Source of the DNA: Arthrobacter echini
GTDB lineage: Bacteria; Actinomycetota; Actinomycetes; Actinomycetales; Micrococcaceae
Direction: 5' to 3'
Length of the DNA stretch: 64,000 nt
Assembly: GCF_008107445.1 (NCBI RefSeq)
Contig: NZ_VSLD01000002.1
Span: forward strand, 248,001-312,000
Position 1 is the first letter of the stretch; each line of letters starts with the position of its first letter. The position numbers were made by a program, and so were the translations under genes. Shown piece after piece: positions 28,728 through 37,341 of the stretch. The notes beneath the pieces are model-generated. The model saw only the letters and a program-made list of their open reading frames with translations, did not search any database and was not told the DNA's origin.

Positions 28728-29785
28728 GCATCACCGCAATCAAGCAGGCACCCCTCCGCGAGCACACGCGCATCCTCGGAGTCGGCGCCTATCGCCCTGA
28801 GCTCATCGTGACGAACGACGACGTCTGCCAGTGGATCGATTCCTCCGATGAGTGGATCCGACAGCGGACGGGGATCGTTACTCGTCACCGCGCACCGCGC
28901 GACGTTAGCGTCATCGACATGGCCGAGGCAGCTGCACGGGAGGCCCTCGCGTCCGCAGGCGTCGATGCCTCACAGCTCGGCGCCGTACTCGTCTCTACCG
29001 TGACCCACCCCTACGCCACACCCTCGGCCGCGGCTCAGCTGACGGACCGCCTCGGCGCCTCCCCCGCGCCCGCCTACGACATCTCTGCCGCCTGCGCCGG
29101 CTACTGCTACGGGATCGCGCAGGGGGATGCCCTCGTCCACGCCGGTACCGCGGAGTACGTCCTCGTGGTCGGCGTCGAGAAGCTCTCCGACTTCATCGAC
29201 AACTCGGACCGCACCATCTCCTTCCTCCTCGGCGACGGTGCAGGCGCCGTCGTGATCGGTCCTGCGGACTCCGCCGGGATCGGCCCTACCGTGTGGGGTT
29301 CGGACGGCAGCAAGCACGAGGCGATCCGCATGGACCGCTCCCTGCTGGACGTCCGGGACTATGCTCTGGGTGCGGTCGCTTCCGACGTCGAACGGGACCA
29401 GGACGAGGGCACGGCGCGCGAAGGCCTCTGGCCCACGATGCGCCAGGACGGCCCTGCCGTGTTCCGCTGGGCCGTATGGGAGATGGCGAAGGTTGCGCAG
29501 CGGGCCCTGGACGCTGCCGGTATCTCCGCCGACGAACTCTCCGTCTTCCTGCCGCATCAGGCCAATATCCGTATCATCGATGAGATGGTGAAGCAGCTGA
29601 AACTTCCGGAGCACGTCCACGTGGCGCGCGACATCGTCGATGCCGGAAACACCTCTGCGGCCTCCATCCCGTTGGCCATGCACCGCACCCTCCTGGAGCA
29701 GCCCTCCCTCAGCGGCACGCTCGCTCTGCAGATCGGCTTCGGTGCCGGACTGGTCTTCGGGGCGCAGGTCGTCGTCCTGCCCTAG
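28724..29785 (+). CDS. fabH: 3-oxoacyl-ACP synthase III
   Basis: Starts fatty-acid elongation by condensing an acyl-CoA with malonyl-ACP. In Gram-positives making branched fatty acids it prefers branched short acyl-CoAs, which is likely here but not readable from sequence. The catalytic triad is intact in 353 residues: C124 in ISAACAGYCYG, H278 in LPHQANIRI and N309 in AGNTSAASIPLA. A loop insertion (YALGAVASDVERDQDEGTAREG) is typical of actinobacterial members. GTG start coupled to fabD. Confidence 0.96.
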   Translation: MSITAIKQAPLREHTRILGVGAYRPELIVTNDDVCQWIDSSDEWIRQRTGIVTRHRAPRDVSVIDMAEAAAREALASAGVDASQLGAVLVSTVTHPYATPSAAAQLTDRLGASPAPAYDISAACAGYCYGIAQGDALVHAGTAEYVLVVGVEKLSDFIDNSDRTISFLLGDGAGAVVIGPADSAGIGPTVWGSDGSKHEAIRMDRSLLDVRDYALGAVASDVERDQDEGTAREGLWPTMRQDGPAVFRWAVWEMAKVAQRALDAAGISADELSVFLPHQANIRIIDEMVKQLKLPEHVHVARDIVDAGNTSAASIPLAMHRTLLEQPSLSGTLALQIGFGAGLVFGAQVVVLP

Positions 29786-29862
29786 ATCCCAAGCCCGGAT
29801 CGCGCCCGCGCGATCTGTCCATCCCCCGCCGGTTCGCCGGCAAGAACAGAAAAGGAGCCATC

Positions 29863-30108
29863 ATGGCTAGCAACGAAGAAATCCTGGCCGGTCTGGCAGA
29901 GATCGTCAACGAGGAGACCGGCCTCGCGCCTGAGTCCGTCGAGATGGACAAGTCCTTCACCGACGATCTCGATATCGACTCCATCTCGATGATGACCATC
30001 GTCGTCAATGCGGAGGAGAAGTTCGGCGTCCGCATCCCCGACGAGGAAGTCAAGAACCTCAAGACCGTGGGCGACGCCGTGAATTTCATCTCGGGCGCAC
30101 AGGCCTAG
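29863..30108 (+). CDS. acpP: Acyl carrier protein
   Basis: An 81-residue acidic four-helix protein carrying the growing acyl chain on a 4'-phosphopantetheine at S40 within DLDIDSISMMTIV. The usual ACP motif is DSL; here it is DSI. AAAAGGAGCC is a strong ribosome site, in keeping with the high ACP level cells need. It is followed by a GC-rich stem-loop before fabF. Confidence 0.97.
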   Translation: MASNEEILAGLAEIVNEETGLAPESVEMDKSFTDDLDIDSISMMTIVVNAEEKFGVRIPDEEVKNLKTVGDAVNFISGAQA

Positions 30109-30125
30109 CACCTCCCGTCCCGGCT

Positions 30126-30165
30126 CTGCGGCCGCTCCCGGTATCACCGCCGTGGGCGGCCGCAG
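30126..30165 (+). promoter_or_regulatory. Intra-operon stem-loop between acpP and fabF
   Basis: CTGCGGCCGC (30126-30135) and GCGGCCGCAG (30156-30165) form a perfect 10-bp stem with a 20-base loop and no T-run. It could act as a partial terminator or as a 3' stabiliser that raises acpP mRNA relative to fabF. Confidence 0.5.
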
Positions 30166-30219
30166 TCGTATTCCCGCCCCGGTGCAACCGGAGCGCACCC
30201 CAGCGTCGAAAGAGTGACC

Positions 30220-31455
30220 ATGCCACGGAAAGTCGTCATCACCGGACTCGGTGCAACCACCCCGATCGGCGGGGATGTCCCCACCATGTGGGCCAACTCG
30301 CTCAAGGGAGTCTCGGGCGCCCGTGCCATCGAGGCCGACTGGGTGGAGAAGTACGAACTGCCGGTGACATTCGCCGCCCAGATCACCACACCGGCGTCCG
30401 AGGTGCTCTCCCGCGTGGAGGCCAAGCGCATGGACCCATCCACCCAGTTCGCGGTGGTCGCCGCTCGGGAGGCCTGGCGTGACTCCGGCATCGAGGACGT
30501 CGACAAGGATCGCCTCGCCGTGGCCTTCGCGACCGGCATCGGCGGTGTCTGGACCCTCCTCGACGCCTGGGACACGCTGCGTGAGAAGGGACCGCGCCGC
30601 GTCCTACCGATGACCGTGCCGATGCTCATGCCGAACGGGCCTGCTGCAGCCGTCAGCCTGGACCTCGGCGCGAGGGCCGGCGCGCACACGCCGGTGTCGG
30701 CGTGTGCCTCGGGCACGGAGGCACTCCATCAGGGCCTCGAGCTCATCCGGTCCGGCAAGGCCGACGTCGTCATGTGTGGTGGAGCCGAAGCGGCCATTCA
30801 TCCGATGCCGATCGCTGCCTTCGCGGCGATGCAGGCCCTGTCGCGGCGCAACAGCGAACCGGAGCTCGCCTCCCGCCCGTACGACACCGGCCGCGACGGC
30901 TTCGTCATGGGTGAGGGCGCTGGCGCCCTCGTCATCGAGGCCGAGGAGCATGCCCTGGCGCGCGGCGCCCGAATCTATGCCGAGCTCGCCGGAACCTCCG
31001 TCACGGCCGACGCGTACCACATCACCGCCCCAGACCCGCAGGGACTCGGTGCAACCCGCGCGCTCAAGGCCGCGCTGTTCGATGCCCGGGCACAGGCGGA
31101 GGACGTGGTGCACGTCAATGCCCATGCCACTTCCACGCCCGTGGGCGACAAGCCGGAGTACACGGCCCTGAGGGCAGCCCTCGGTCACCACCTCGACCAG
31201 GTGGCCGTGTCGGCGACCAAGTCGCAGACCGGTCACCTCCTCGGAGCGTCCGGGGCGGTGGAAGCCATCATGACCGTACTGGCACTGCACGAGCGCACGA
31301 TGCCCGTGACCATCAACCTCGACAATCAGGATCCGGAGATCCCCCTCGACGTGGTCACAGCTCCTCGCGATCTGCCCGCGGGAGACCTGGTGGCCCTGAG
31401 CAATTCCTTCGGCTTCGGTGGGCACAATGCCGTGATCGTGCTGCGTAGCATCTGA
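30220..31455 (+). CDS. fabF: 3-oxoacyl-ACP synthase II
   Basis: Condensing enzyme for elongation beyond the first cycle. The 411-residue protein has the Cys-His-His set: C162 in VSACASGTEAL, one His in NAHATSTPVGD, and one in KSQTGHLLGASGA. The glycine-rich end NSFGFGGHNAVIVL is typical. ATG 30220 is preferred over GTG 30214 because GAAAGAG is then five bases upstream. It is the last gene of the operon and convergent with DUF3145. Confidence 0.95.
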   Translation: MPRKVVITGLGATTPIGGDVPTMWANSLKGVSGARAIEADWVEKYELPVTFAAQITTPASEVLSRVEAKRMDPSTQFAVVAAREAWRDSGIEDVDKDRLAVAFATGIGGVWTLLDAWDTLREKGPRRVLPMTVPMLMPNGPAAAVSLDLGARAGAHTPVSACASGTEALHQGLELIRSGKADVVMCGGAEAAIHPMPIAAFAAMQALSRRNSEPELASRPYDTGRDGFVMGEGAGALVIEAEEHALARGARIYAELAGTSVTADAYHITAPDPQGLGATRALKAALFDARAQAEDVVHVNAHATSTPVGDKPEYTALRAALGHHLDQVAVSATKSQTGHLLGASGAVEAIMTVLALHERTMPVTINLDNQDPEIPLDVVTAPRDLPAGDLVALSNSFGFGGHNAVIVLRSI

Positions 31456-31469
31456 GCACGGCCCCGTGC
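31456..31469. terminator. Short hairpin after fabF
   Basis: GCACGG and CCGTGC form a perfect 6-bp stem with a 2-base loop, directly after the fabF stop and before the convergent DUF3145 gene. A weak terminator at best. Confidence 0.3.
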
Positions 31470-31500
31470 GACTGACGGCACACCATGTGGATTGAGCGGT

Positions 31501-32004
31501 CTAACCCACCTGGTGGAGCCAGCGCACGGGCGCGCCCTCAGCAGCGTGGCGGAACGATTCCAGCTCCTCGTCCCAGGATTCCCCCAGCGCGAGGGAGAGC
31601 TCGTGGTAGACCGCCGCTGGATCTCCCGCCCCTGCCTCGTAGGCGTAGCGGATGCGATCCTCGGTGATCATGATGTTGCCGTGCACATCTGTCGTGGCGT
31701 GGAAGATTCCCAGCTCGGGGGTGTAGGACCAGCGTCCTCCATCGGCGCCGGCGCTCTGCTCCTCCGTGACCTCGAAGCGAAGGTGGGCCCAGCCGCGCAG
31801 CGCGGACGCAAGGCGCGAGCCCGAACCCTGCGATCCTGTCCAGGACAGCTCGGCGCGCAGCATCGCGGGAGCAGCCGGTTGCGCCGTCCACTCGAGATCT
31901 ATGCGCTTGTCTAGCACCGAGCCGATGGCCCACTCCACATGAGGGCACAGGGCGGTAGGGGCTGAGTGCACGTACAACACGCCACGGGCCATCACACCAG
32001 ACAT
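31501..32004 (-). CDS. DUF3145 family protein
   Basis: 167 residues, an actinobacterial family of unknown function regularly encoded beside the fatty-acid synthase operon. Visible blocks are RGVLYVHSAPTALCPHVEWA at the N-terminus, LRAELSWTGSQGSGSRLASA, WAHLRFEVTEE and FHATTDVHGNIMITEDRIRYA. No signal or membrane segment. The start at 32004 is chosen because GGAGG stands five bases before it; the ATG at 32016 overlaps that ribosome site. The conserved neighbourhood suggests a link to lipid metabolism, which is inference. Confidence 0.9.
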   Translation of the reverse strand: MSGVMARGVLYVHSAPTALCPHVEWAIGSVLDKRIDLEWTAQPAAPAMLRAELSWTGSQGSGSRLASALRGWAHLRFEVTEEQSAGADGGRWSYTPELGIFHATTDVHGNIMITEDRIRYAYEAGAGDPAAVYHELSLALGESWDEELESFRHAAEGAPVRWLHQVG

Positions 32005-32209
32005 TCCATCCTCCATAACTGTAGGTACGTCTTCCCCAACGACCCTCAGTGATGCGTGGAACAGGTGTGCTGACCGGCTATGCGCCGGCTGACCTACGCC
32101 GACTATCGCTCATTGTGCCCGAGAAGCATCGATTCCGCCAGCACGGACCACGCACGGGCGCGTGGGGGCCGGAAGGGCCGTTCCGGTGCGGGAATTCCTG
32201 CGCATTTCC

Positions 32210-33142
32210 TCAGGCTCTGGGATGGGCCTGTTCATAGCTGCTCCGGAGACGGTCCACGGACACGTGCGTGTACAGCTGCGTGGTCGCCAGACTCGAATGA
32301 CCGAGAAGCTCCTGGACGGAGCGGAGATCTGCACCGCCGTCGAGCAGATGCGTCGCAGCGCTGTGCCGAAGGGCGTGCGGACCGCGTGCAGCGGTATCAC
32401 CGAGTGCCTCCAGTGATTCACGGACCTGCAGCCGGACGGTCCGCTGGTCGATCCGCCCGCCCCGGGCGCCCAGGAAGAGCGCGGGGCCACTCTTCCCGGT
32501 CACCCGCGTCGCTCGTCCCCGTCGGAGCCAGTCGTCGATGGCGTGGGCGGCCGGCACACCGTAGGGGACGGTGCGCTCCTTCCCGCCCTTGCCCAGCACC
32601 ACGAGCGTGCGGCGCTCCGGAGCGAGGTCGTCGATGTCGAGGCCCACGAGCTCACCGACGCGGATGCCTGTCCCGTAGAGCAGTTCGAGCATGGCCCGGC
32701 GTTGCAGCTCGCGCGGTTCTCCCCCCTGCGCGCGCTCGCCGAGCGTCTCGAAGAGGGCCGTGGCCTGCGGCTGGCTCAGGACCGTGGGCAGGTGGCCGGC
32801 GCGTTTCGGGGCTCGCAACCTCAGGGCCGGATTCGCGGGCACCAGGTCCTCGCGCACTGCCCAGTCCATGAAGGTCCGCACGGAGGCGGCCCGCCGCGCG
32901 ATCGTGGAGCGTGAGAGCCCTGCGGCGTCCAGAGCTCCGAGCCAGGTTCGGAAGTGGCGCAGTTCCAGCTCTGCGAGACGCGAGGCTCCGGCGGAGGAGG
33001 CGTGCGTGAGGAACAGATCGATGTCCAGTCGGTAGGCCCGTCCGGTGTGGGCGGATCTGTTGCGTTCCCTCGTCAGGTACGCGGAGAAGCGGTCGAGAGC
33101 ACCGGCGAACTCGTCGCCACCTGCTGCCCCGGCACCAGCCAC
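32210..33142 (-). CDS. xerC: Tyrosine recombinase XerC
   Basis: Resolves chromosome dimers at dif together with XerD and FtsK. The 310-residue protein has an N-terminal SAM-like core-binding domain (FSAYLTRERNRSAHTGRAYR) and the catalytic domain: Arg in LLYGTGIRVGELVGL, Lys in GKGGKERTVPYG, HALRHSAATHLL, His in LLGHSSLATTQLYTHV and nucleophile Tyr in the same segment. The start is GTG behind GGAGGAC. Its place downstream of dprA in the minus-strand block matches mycobacterial xerC, so it is chromosomal and not a phage integrase. Confidence 0.95.
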   Translation of the reverse strand: MAGAGAAGGDEFAGALDRFSAYLTRERNRSAHTGRAYRLDIDLFLTHASSAGASRLAELELRHFRTWLGALDAAGLSRSTIARRAASVRTFMDWAVREDLVPANPALRLRAPKRAGHLPTVLSQPQATALFETLGERAQGGEPRELQRRAMLELLYGTGIRVGELVGLDIDDLAPERRTLVVLGKGGKERTVPYGVPAAHAIDDWLRRGRATRVTGKSGPALFLGARGGRIDQRTVRLQVRESLEALGDTAARGPHALRHSAATHLLDGGADLRSVQELLGHSSLATTQLYTHVSVDRLRSSYEQAHPRA

Positions 33143-33169
33143 GACGTCCTCCGATCCTGACGGAAGCCA

Positions 33170-33790
33170 CTACGGGATGCGGCTGCCCGCCCCCAGCGTA
33201 CCCAGGGTGGCCCGGACGGCGGATTCGAGGTCGAGCAGAGCGATCTTCGTCCCGGCACCGGACGCATAACCCGCGACGCCCCCGGTGCTGCTGACCACCC
33301 GGTGTCCTGGAACGAGGATCGACACGGGATTGGCCCTGACCGCTGCTCCGATCGCGCGTCCCATCGACGGGTTTCCCTGCCGGGAAGCGAGGTCGCGGTA
33401 GCTGCGGCGCTCCCCGTACGGGATCGTCAGCAGATCGGCCCAGACCCGCAGCTGGAACTCCGTACCGTACAGCTCGACGGGCAGATCGAACGCCTGGCGG
33501 GACCCTGCGAAGTACTCCGCCAGCTCCTCGGCCGCTCGCGTCAACAGGTCAGCTGTCACGGGTGGGACCGCCACCGGCACCCCTGGCGCACACCCTGGTG
33601 CTGATTCCTCCGCCGTCGGCCCCTGCACGCGCTGACCGAGCAATTCCGGACCGGGAGCCGGGTCGTGGATCGAGTGGTACAGGCCGACGATCGCCGCGGC
33701 GTCGGCCACGACCCGAAGACCGCCCACAGGAGTATCGATCTCATGATGCCACCGTCCGCCCCCGCTGATGGGGCCGCTGGTTCCGCTCAT
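33170..33790 (-). CDS. O6-alkylguanine-DNA alkyltransferase homologue with Cys replaced by Gly (ATL-like)
   Basis: 206 residues with both Ogt domains: an N-terminal ribonuclease-like region (RWHHEIDTPVGGLRVVAD) and the DNA-binding C-terminal domain (FQLRVWADLLTIPYGERRSY, GRAIGAAVRANPVSILV). The active-site motif of the family is PCHRV, where Cys takes the alkyl group. Here it is PGHRV, with G162 encoded by GGA at 33305-33307. The protein should therefore be unable to accept alkyl groups. It resembles alkyltransferase-like proteins (PWHR in E. coli YbaZ, PAHR in Thermus), which flag lesions for nucleotide excision repair but usually lack the N-terminal domain. AGGAGG precedes the ATG. It lies between dprA and xerC. 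Confidence 0.85.
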   Translation of the reverse strand: MSGTSGPISGGGRWHHEIDTPVGGLRVVADAAAIVGLYHSIHDPAPGPELLGQRVQGPTAEESAPGCAPGVPVAVPPVTADLLTRAAEELAEYFAGSRQAFDLPVELYGTEFQLRVWADLLTIPYGERRSYRDLASRQGNPSMGRAIGAAVRANPVSILVPGHRVVSSTGGVAGYASGAGTKIALLDLESAVRATLGTLGAGSRIP

Positions 33791-33824
33791 GGTGTCCTCC
33801 TGATCATCGGATGAATACGAAGCG

Positions 33825-35018
33825 TCAGCGCTGCCGACGCCGCCAGCCCTCGCCGGTGCGGCACGCGAGGCCGGCAAGTTCGAGGCGCGCCAGTCCGCCG
33901 ATCACCTCGCGGACGGAGAGACCGGCAACGGAGGTGAGCTTGTCCACGGTCGTCGCCGCACGCACCGGGAGCCCATCGAGGACGAGCAGGTCCGGCACCG
34001 ACAGACCGTCCTGGTCCCTCACGGGTTCGGCATTCTCCCTCGCCCTGTCCCCCAGCGGCTCCCCGCCCAGCGGGCCGGCGAGCTCCGCGACGTCGGCTGC
34101 GTCGGCCACGCACACGGCGGTTCCATCTCTCAGGAGGCGGTGGCATCCGGCCGAGTTGGCGGAGTACACCGATCCCGGGACGGCTCCGACGGGGCGACCG
34201 AGGGCCGCCGCGTGATGGGCGGTGTTCAGGGCGCCGGAGCGCCAGCGGGCCTCGACGATGACGGTGACCGCACTGAGCGCTGCGATCAGGCGGTTGCGCT
34301 GCAGGAAGCGCCACCGGGTGGGCGAGCTGCCGGGTGGGACCTCCGCGAGCAGCAGGCCCCGCTGGGCGATGGTGCGCAGCAACTCCTCGTTCCCTGCCGG
34401 ATAGTACCTGTCGATCCCGCCGGCGAGGACGGCGATGGTCGGCGAGCCGTGATCGCTCGCCGAGGCGAGAGCAGCCCGGTGGGCCTGCGCATCGATACCG
34501 TAGGCGCCGCCCGAGACCACTCCGTAGCCCCGCGTCACGAGTCCGGCGGACAGCTCCGTCGTCACCGAGGACCCGTACGGGGTGCTGTCCCGGGAGCCGA
34601 CCACCGACGCCAGACGGGCCTGCGGTGGTATTGCCTGGGTGCCCCGCACCCAGAGACAGATGGGGGTTCCGCCCTGGAGATCGTCGAGGGCCACGGGCCA
34701 CTCGTCGGTCTCGGGTGTGACCAGGCGTCCGGCAAGGCGTCGCAGTGTCGCCAGGTCACGCTCGGGTGCTAGCTCGGGCACGCGTGGAGCCCAGCGCGCC
34801 AGGGAGTCCTGGAGCGGATCGCGTGGACCGTCCGCGCTGCCCAGCAGCTCCCGCAGGGAACGCCGGATCTCACCTCCCACCGCGAGCTCGCTCCGGGCGA
34901 TCCGCAGGGCGTCAACGGGACCCACGGTTGCCACGAGACCCAGCCCTACGGTGTCGGAGGGTTCGAAGAGCCTCGAGAGCGCTGCCCTGGCCAGTGTGGC
35001 GCTGCTGTCGGTACCCAT
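33825..35018 (-). CDS. dprA: DNA-processing protein DprA
   Basis: Binds incoming single-stranded DNA and loads RecA during natural transformation. The 397-residue protein has an N-terminal helical (SAM-like) part, the Rossmann-like core with ASVVGSRDSTPYG, VVSGGAYGIDAQAH, VAVLAGGIDRYYPAGN-type GG motif and FLQRNRLIAALS, and a C-terminal winged helix (LTSVAGLSVREVIGGLARLEL). The ATG overlaps the comM stop by one base (TGATG), so the two are translationally coupled. Competence has not been shown by anything in the sequence. Confidence 0.94.
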   Translation of the reverse strand: MGTDSSATLARAALSRLFEPSDTVGLGLVATVGPVDALRIARSELAVGGEIRRSLRELLGSADGPRDPLQDSLARWAPRVPELAPERDLATLRRLAGRLVTPETDEWPVALDDLQGGTPICLWVRGTQAIPPQARLASVVGSRDSTPYGSSVTTELSAGLVTRGYGVVSGGAYGIDAQAHRAALASASDHGSPTIAVLAGGIDRYYPAGNEELLRTIAQRGLLLAEVPPGSSPTRWRFLQRNRLIAALSAVTVIVEARWRSGALNTAHHAAALGRPVGAVPGSVYSANSAGCHRLLRDGTAVCVADAADVAELAGPLGGEPLGDRARENAEPVRDQDGLSVPDLLVLDGLPVRAATTVDKLTSVAGLSVREVIGGLARLELAGLACRTGEGWRRRQR

Positions 35019-36553
35019 CAGGCAGCACGTTCCTGGAGGCGGAACCCGAGGGCGGTCACGACGTCGTCCGCGTCCGGCCGGGCGCGACCTGCCAGATCGG
35101 CGATGGTCCAGGCGACGCGGGTCACCCTGTCCCAGCCGCGGGCACTGACGAGGCCGAGCTCGAGGGCCCTGTCCAGTGCCGCTGTGACACCGCGCGGCAG
35201 GGCGAGCTCGCTGCGGAGGATCCGGCCCTGGATCTCGGAGTTCGTCACGACGTCCCACGGGCGGAGCCGCTCGCGCTGCGCCCCGCGCGCAGCGGCGACC
35301 CGCGCGGCGACCACGGCGGAGGACTCGGCCACCCGGGTGTCCGCGTAGTCCGCGAGACCCACCCGTCGCACGGCCAGTTGCAGATCCACGCGATCCAGCA
35401 GCGGACCGGACAGGCGGTTGAAGTACCGCCGACGCTGCTGGGCCGTGCACACGCAGTCGGTCCCCTTGCCGGTGGCGAGTCCGCACGGGCAGGGATTCAG
35501 TGCCAGGACGAGCTGGAACCGTGCGGGATAGGACGCGGTACCGGAGGCCCGATGCAACACGAGTCTCCCGCTCTCGAGTGGCTCACGCAGTGCCTCCAGC
35601 ACCCGGCGCTCGTACTCCGGCGCCTCGTCGAGGAACAGGACACCCCGGTGGGCACGTGACGCCGCACCGGGACGCGGGATGCCGCTGCCTCCGCCGATGA
35701 TGGAGGCCGGGGTAGCCGTGTGGTGCGGACTCTCGAAGGGCGGGGTGCGCTGCAGCTCCGTACAGTGCCGATCGCCGCTCAGGCTGTGGATGGCCGTCAC
35801 CTCCATGGCGTGGGCGTCCTCGAGATCCGGGAGGATTCCCGGCAGACGCTCGGCGAGCATGGTCTTGCCCGCACCGGGAGGCCCGACCATCAGCAGGTGG
35901 TGGGCGCCTGCAGCGGCGACCTCCAGCGCGAAGCGGGCCTCCTGCTGGCCCGCGACGTCAGAGAGGTCCCTCGGCTGCGCGATCGACACGGTCTCCACCG
36001 ACGGGTCCTGGTGGACCACGGGCTCGGGCAGCTTCACCTGCGCGGCGTCCGCCCCGAAAGCCAGGGCCACCTCCGCAAGCGTCCGGAAGGAGGTGACATC
36101 GGCAGCGGGGACGAGCGCCGCCTCCGCCTCGTTCTCCAGGGCGACGACGATGCGGTGATGGCCGGCCCCCACCGCGGCCATCACCGCCGGTAGTACTCCG
36201 CGAACAGGTCTCAACTGACCGTCCAGACCGAGTTCGGCGATGAAGACCGTGGTTCCGCACGCCCTGACATCACCCGCTGCAGCGAGTGCCGACATGACGA
36301 TCGCCAGGTCGAAGGCCGATCCGCGCTTGGGGAGCGAGGCGGGGATGAGGTTGACGGTGATCTTCCGTCGGCTGAGCGGCACGCCCGCGTTCCGGGCCGC
36401 GGCCCGGATGCGGTCCTTCGCCTCGTTGAGGGAGGCGTCGGGCAGGCCGAGGAGAACGAAGGCCGGCAGGGTCTGCCCGATGTCCGCTTCCACCTCCACG
36501 ACGTGACCGTTCATGCCCACCAGGCAGACGGCATAGGTCCGTCCGAGCGCCAT
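35018..36553 (-). CDS. comM: ComM/YifB Mg-chelatase-like AAA ATPase
   Basis: A 511-residue hexameric helicase family; in Vibrio ComM drives branch migration during transformation. The N-terminal Lon-like domain (VEVEADIGQTLPAFVLLGLP, LPKRGSAFDLAIVMS) precedes the AAA core with GPPGAGKTML, Walker B GVLFLDEAPEYERRVLEALREPLE, and a cysteine-bearing loop LNPCPCGLATGKGTDCVC, followed by sensor-2 sequence VDLQLAVRRV. It overlaps both neighbours by one base (TGATG). Together with dprA it forms the DNA-uptake pair found in most actinobacteria. Confidence 0.94.
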   Translation of the reverse strand: MALGRTYAVCLVGMNGHVVEVEADIGQTLPAFVLLGLPDASLNEAKDRIRAAARNAGVPLSRRKITVNLIPASLPKRGSAFDLAIVMSALAAAGDVRACGTTVFIAELGLDGQLRPVRGVLPAVMAAVGAGHHRIVVALENEAEAALVPAADVTSFRTLAEVALAFGADAAQVKLPEPVVHQDPSVETVSIAQPRDLSDVAGQQEARFALEVAAAGAHHLLMVGPPGAGKTMLAERLPGILPDLEDAHAMEVTAIHSLSGDRHCTELQRTPPFESPHHTATPASIIGGGSGIPRPGAASRAHRGVLFLDEAPEYERRVLEALREPLESGRLVLHRASGTASYPARFQLVLALNPCPCGLATGKGTDCVCTAQQRRRYFNRLSGPLLDRVDLQLAVRRVGLADYADTRVAESSAVVAARVAAARGAQRERLRPWDVVTNSEIQGRILRSELALPRGVTAALDRALELGLVSARGWDRVTRVAWTIADLAGRARPDADDVVTALGFRLQERAA

Positions 36554-36909
36554 CAGAGCACCGCCCGGACATGCTCGATCCGCGGGGACCCGGAGCCGTC
36601 GTCGAGCACGCCCACCGCATCGATCCGGAAACCGCTGAACCGCTGCTCGTGCGACCGCGCCCACTTCGAGGCCAGCAGATACAGCCTCGCGAGCTTGCCC
36701 GCGCTGATCGCCTCCAGCGGCTGCCCGAAATCGTCCGAGGTCCGCGTCTTGACCTCGACGATCACGAGAGTGGAGCCCTCTACCGCGACGAGGTCGATCT
36801 CACCCGCCGGACACCGCCAATTGCGGTCCACGATGCGCAGACCCGCGCGTTCGAGGAACGCAGCGGCCGTCTCCTCGCCACGGCGTCCCAGCCGATCCTT
36901 CGCCAACAT
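36553..36909 (-). CDS. yraN: UPF0102 endonuclease-fold protein YraN
   Basis: 118 residues with the restriction-endonuclease fold: GRRGEETAAAFLERAGL, then GEIDLVAVEGSTLVIVEVKTR, the D-(x)n-ExK nuclease core. No role is firmly established. The ATG at 36909 is favoured because GGAGGAGG stands 8 bases upstream; GTG 36918 and ATG 36915 are in frame but too close to it. The order rnhB, DUF2469, yraN, comM, dprA is the same in Mycobacterium. Confidence 0.9.
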   Translation of the reverse strand: MLAKDRLGRRGEETAAAFLERAGLRIVDRNWRCPAGEIDLVAVEGSTLVIVEVKTRTSDDFGQPLEAISAGKLARLYLLASKWARSHEQRFSGFRIDAVGVLDDGSGSPRIEHVRAVL

Positions 36910-37007
36910 GGTCATCACCTCCTCCCCCAGCCTCGGGCAGAGGGAGGAAGGACCGCAGCGGAGCAGCTGCTATGTGGACAAGGCCGCGATCACACCGGAG
37001 CAGTCGC

Positions 37008-37334
37008 TCAGTTGCCCAGTGTGCCGTCCTTCGCCAGGGTGATGTCGTCGGACTTCGTCAGCTCCTCGACATTGACGTCCTTGAACGTGATGACCCGGAC
37101 GTTCTTGACGAAGCGCGCGGACCGGTACACGTCCCAGACCCAGGCGTCCTGCAGTGTCAGGTCGAAGTAGACCTCCCCGTCCGCCGAGCGGGCCTGCAGA
37201 TCAACGTTGTTCGCCAGGTAGAACCGGCGCTCCGTCTCCACGACGTAACTGAAGAGGCCCACGACGTCGCGGTACTCGCGATAGAGCTGCAACTCCATGT
37301 CCGTTTCGTAGTTCTCGAGATCCTCGGCACTCAT
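37008..37334 (-). CDS. DUF2469 family protein
   Basis: 108 residues, highly conserved in actinobacteria (homologue of mycobacterial Rv2901c) and of unknown function. It starts MSAEDLENYETDMELQLYRE and continues RDVVGLFSYVVETERRFYLAN; strongly acidic at the N-terminus, with mixed alpha and beta propensity. It sits seven bases after rnhB in the same operon, which suggests a link to RNA, secretion or DNA metabolism without further detail. Confidence 0.9.
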   Translation of the reverse strand: MSAEDLENYETDMELQLYREYRDVVGLFSYVVETERRFYLANNVDLQARSADGEVYFDLTLQDAWVWDVYRSARFVKNVRVITFKDVNVEELTKSDDITLAKDGTLGN

Positions 37335-37341
37335 TCGGTCA

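Noticed and set aside
32210-33142. Phage or integron integrase
   Set aside because: The tyrosine recombinase is the chromosomal XerC in its conserved place after dprA; no attachment sites, excisionase or phage genes nearby.
33170-33790. Functional Ogt methyltransferase
   Set aside because: The acceptor Cys codon is replaced by GGA, so the standard reaction cannot occur as the sequence stands.
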